Below, in pieces: positions 63,880 through 64,000 of a stretch of DNA of 64,000 nt. Positions within the stretch are counted from its first letter, which is position 1. Each line of letters starts with the position of its first letter. The DNA lies in contig OZ024743.1 in the NCBI GenBank assembly GCA_964016885.1, positions 342,524,281 to 342,588,280 on the forward strand, in the 5' to 3' direction. Below the pieces are notes generated by a model. It worked only from the letters and a program-made list of their open reading frames with translations, made no database searches and was not told the origin of the DNA. Made by a program: the position numbers and the translations under genes. Source of the DNA: Eledone cirrhosa. Lineage: Eukaryota; Mollusca; Cephalopoda; Octopoda; Eledonidae.

Positions 63880-64000
63880 AGGAATTGTGGTAAGGAACCA
63901 GATGGACCATAACGCACCAAAGTACTCAATACTTAGGGTAGTAGAGCGGGTAATAGGAACAAGTATGACCCCGACGGCAGAGCTCAAGCCGTTTCGACGG
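63880..64000 (-). repeat. ccgacggc-type PLE terminus, cut by window end
   Basis: Inverted match to 48060-48215: ggaaccagatg... tactcaatactta... ataggaacaagtatgacccc, then the core. Continues beyond the window. Confidence 0.8.

Overview
The window looks like repeat-rich intergenic DNA from a cephalopod mollusc. The main clue is a tRNA-related SINE (at least ten copies, several with perfect target-site duplications). Its body resembles, from memory, the SINEs common in octopus and squid genomes; a (ATC)n-ended repeat at 59352-59535 and very abundant (TA)n, (CA)n and GATA tracts fit the same picture. I found no convincing host protein-coding gene, tRNA, rRNA, operon or CRISPR array. Nearly every coding signal belongs to a transposable element. 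Species cannot be fixed from sequence alone.

The centre (9.5-23.7 kb) is a head-to-tail nest of three Tx1/L1-type non-LTR retrotransposons, all on the minus strand. Copy 1 (9511-15350) is full length but has a frameshift in each ORF. Copy 2 (15423-21215) has both ORFs open: ORF1 of 625 aa with a CCHC knuckle, and ORF2 of 1145 aa with AP-endonuclease, reverse transcriptase (YADD) and a C-terminal zinc-binding motif. Copy 3 (21267-23612) is 5'-truncated. Every junction between copies, and the broken 5' end of copy 3, is a GATA tetranucleotide run. The copies are too different from each other to be a recent tandem duplication, so repeated insertion into a GATA microsatellite is the simplest reading. 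Their 3' UTRs share two hairpins.

The flanks are dominated by Penelope-like element (PLE) remains: GIY-YIG endonuclease pieces at 331-807, 6990-8275, 44408-44985 and 48779-48942, and larger RT+GIY-YIG copies at 44986-46981 (interrupted by a SINE, with the catalytic aspartates deleted) and 52775-54165 (with YVDD). Many long fold-back repeats lie among them (3.7-5.3, 8.6-9.2, 27.1-28.6, 36.9-37.4, 38.5-38.9, 48.25-48.58 kb). Reading these on both strands shows hammerhead-ribozyme cores (CUGANGA, stem II, GAAA, very short stem III, UH, matching stem I) at 9121-9181, 37033-37071, 37249-37287, 43389-43459, 48283-48353, 52531-52573 and 58815-58869, plus decayed copies. PLEs are known to carry such ribozymes, so the fold-backs are probably PLE terminal repeats in inverted arrangement.

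Other content: a broken ZBED5-like hAT transposase (23914-24960), C-terminal fragments of at least three other LINE families (6000-6530, 28790-29440, 29590-30050, 33161-33523, 37960-38100, 55700-56150, 56370-57000), a dispersed GC-rich repeat with a 'ccgacggc..gccgt' core beside (TA)n (1.9, 33.6, 48.0, 54.8, 63.95 kb), two small MITE-like elements (41766-41844, 55455-55621), and a large nested inverted repeat spanning about 25.0-31.3 kb. Long AT-rich stretches (for example 32.0-33.0, 40.4-41.7, 57.4-58.4, 59.7-61.5, 61.8-63.1 kb) hold nothing I recognise.
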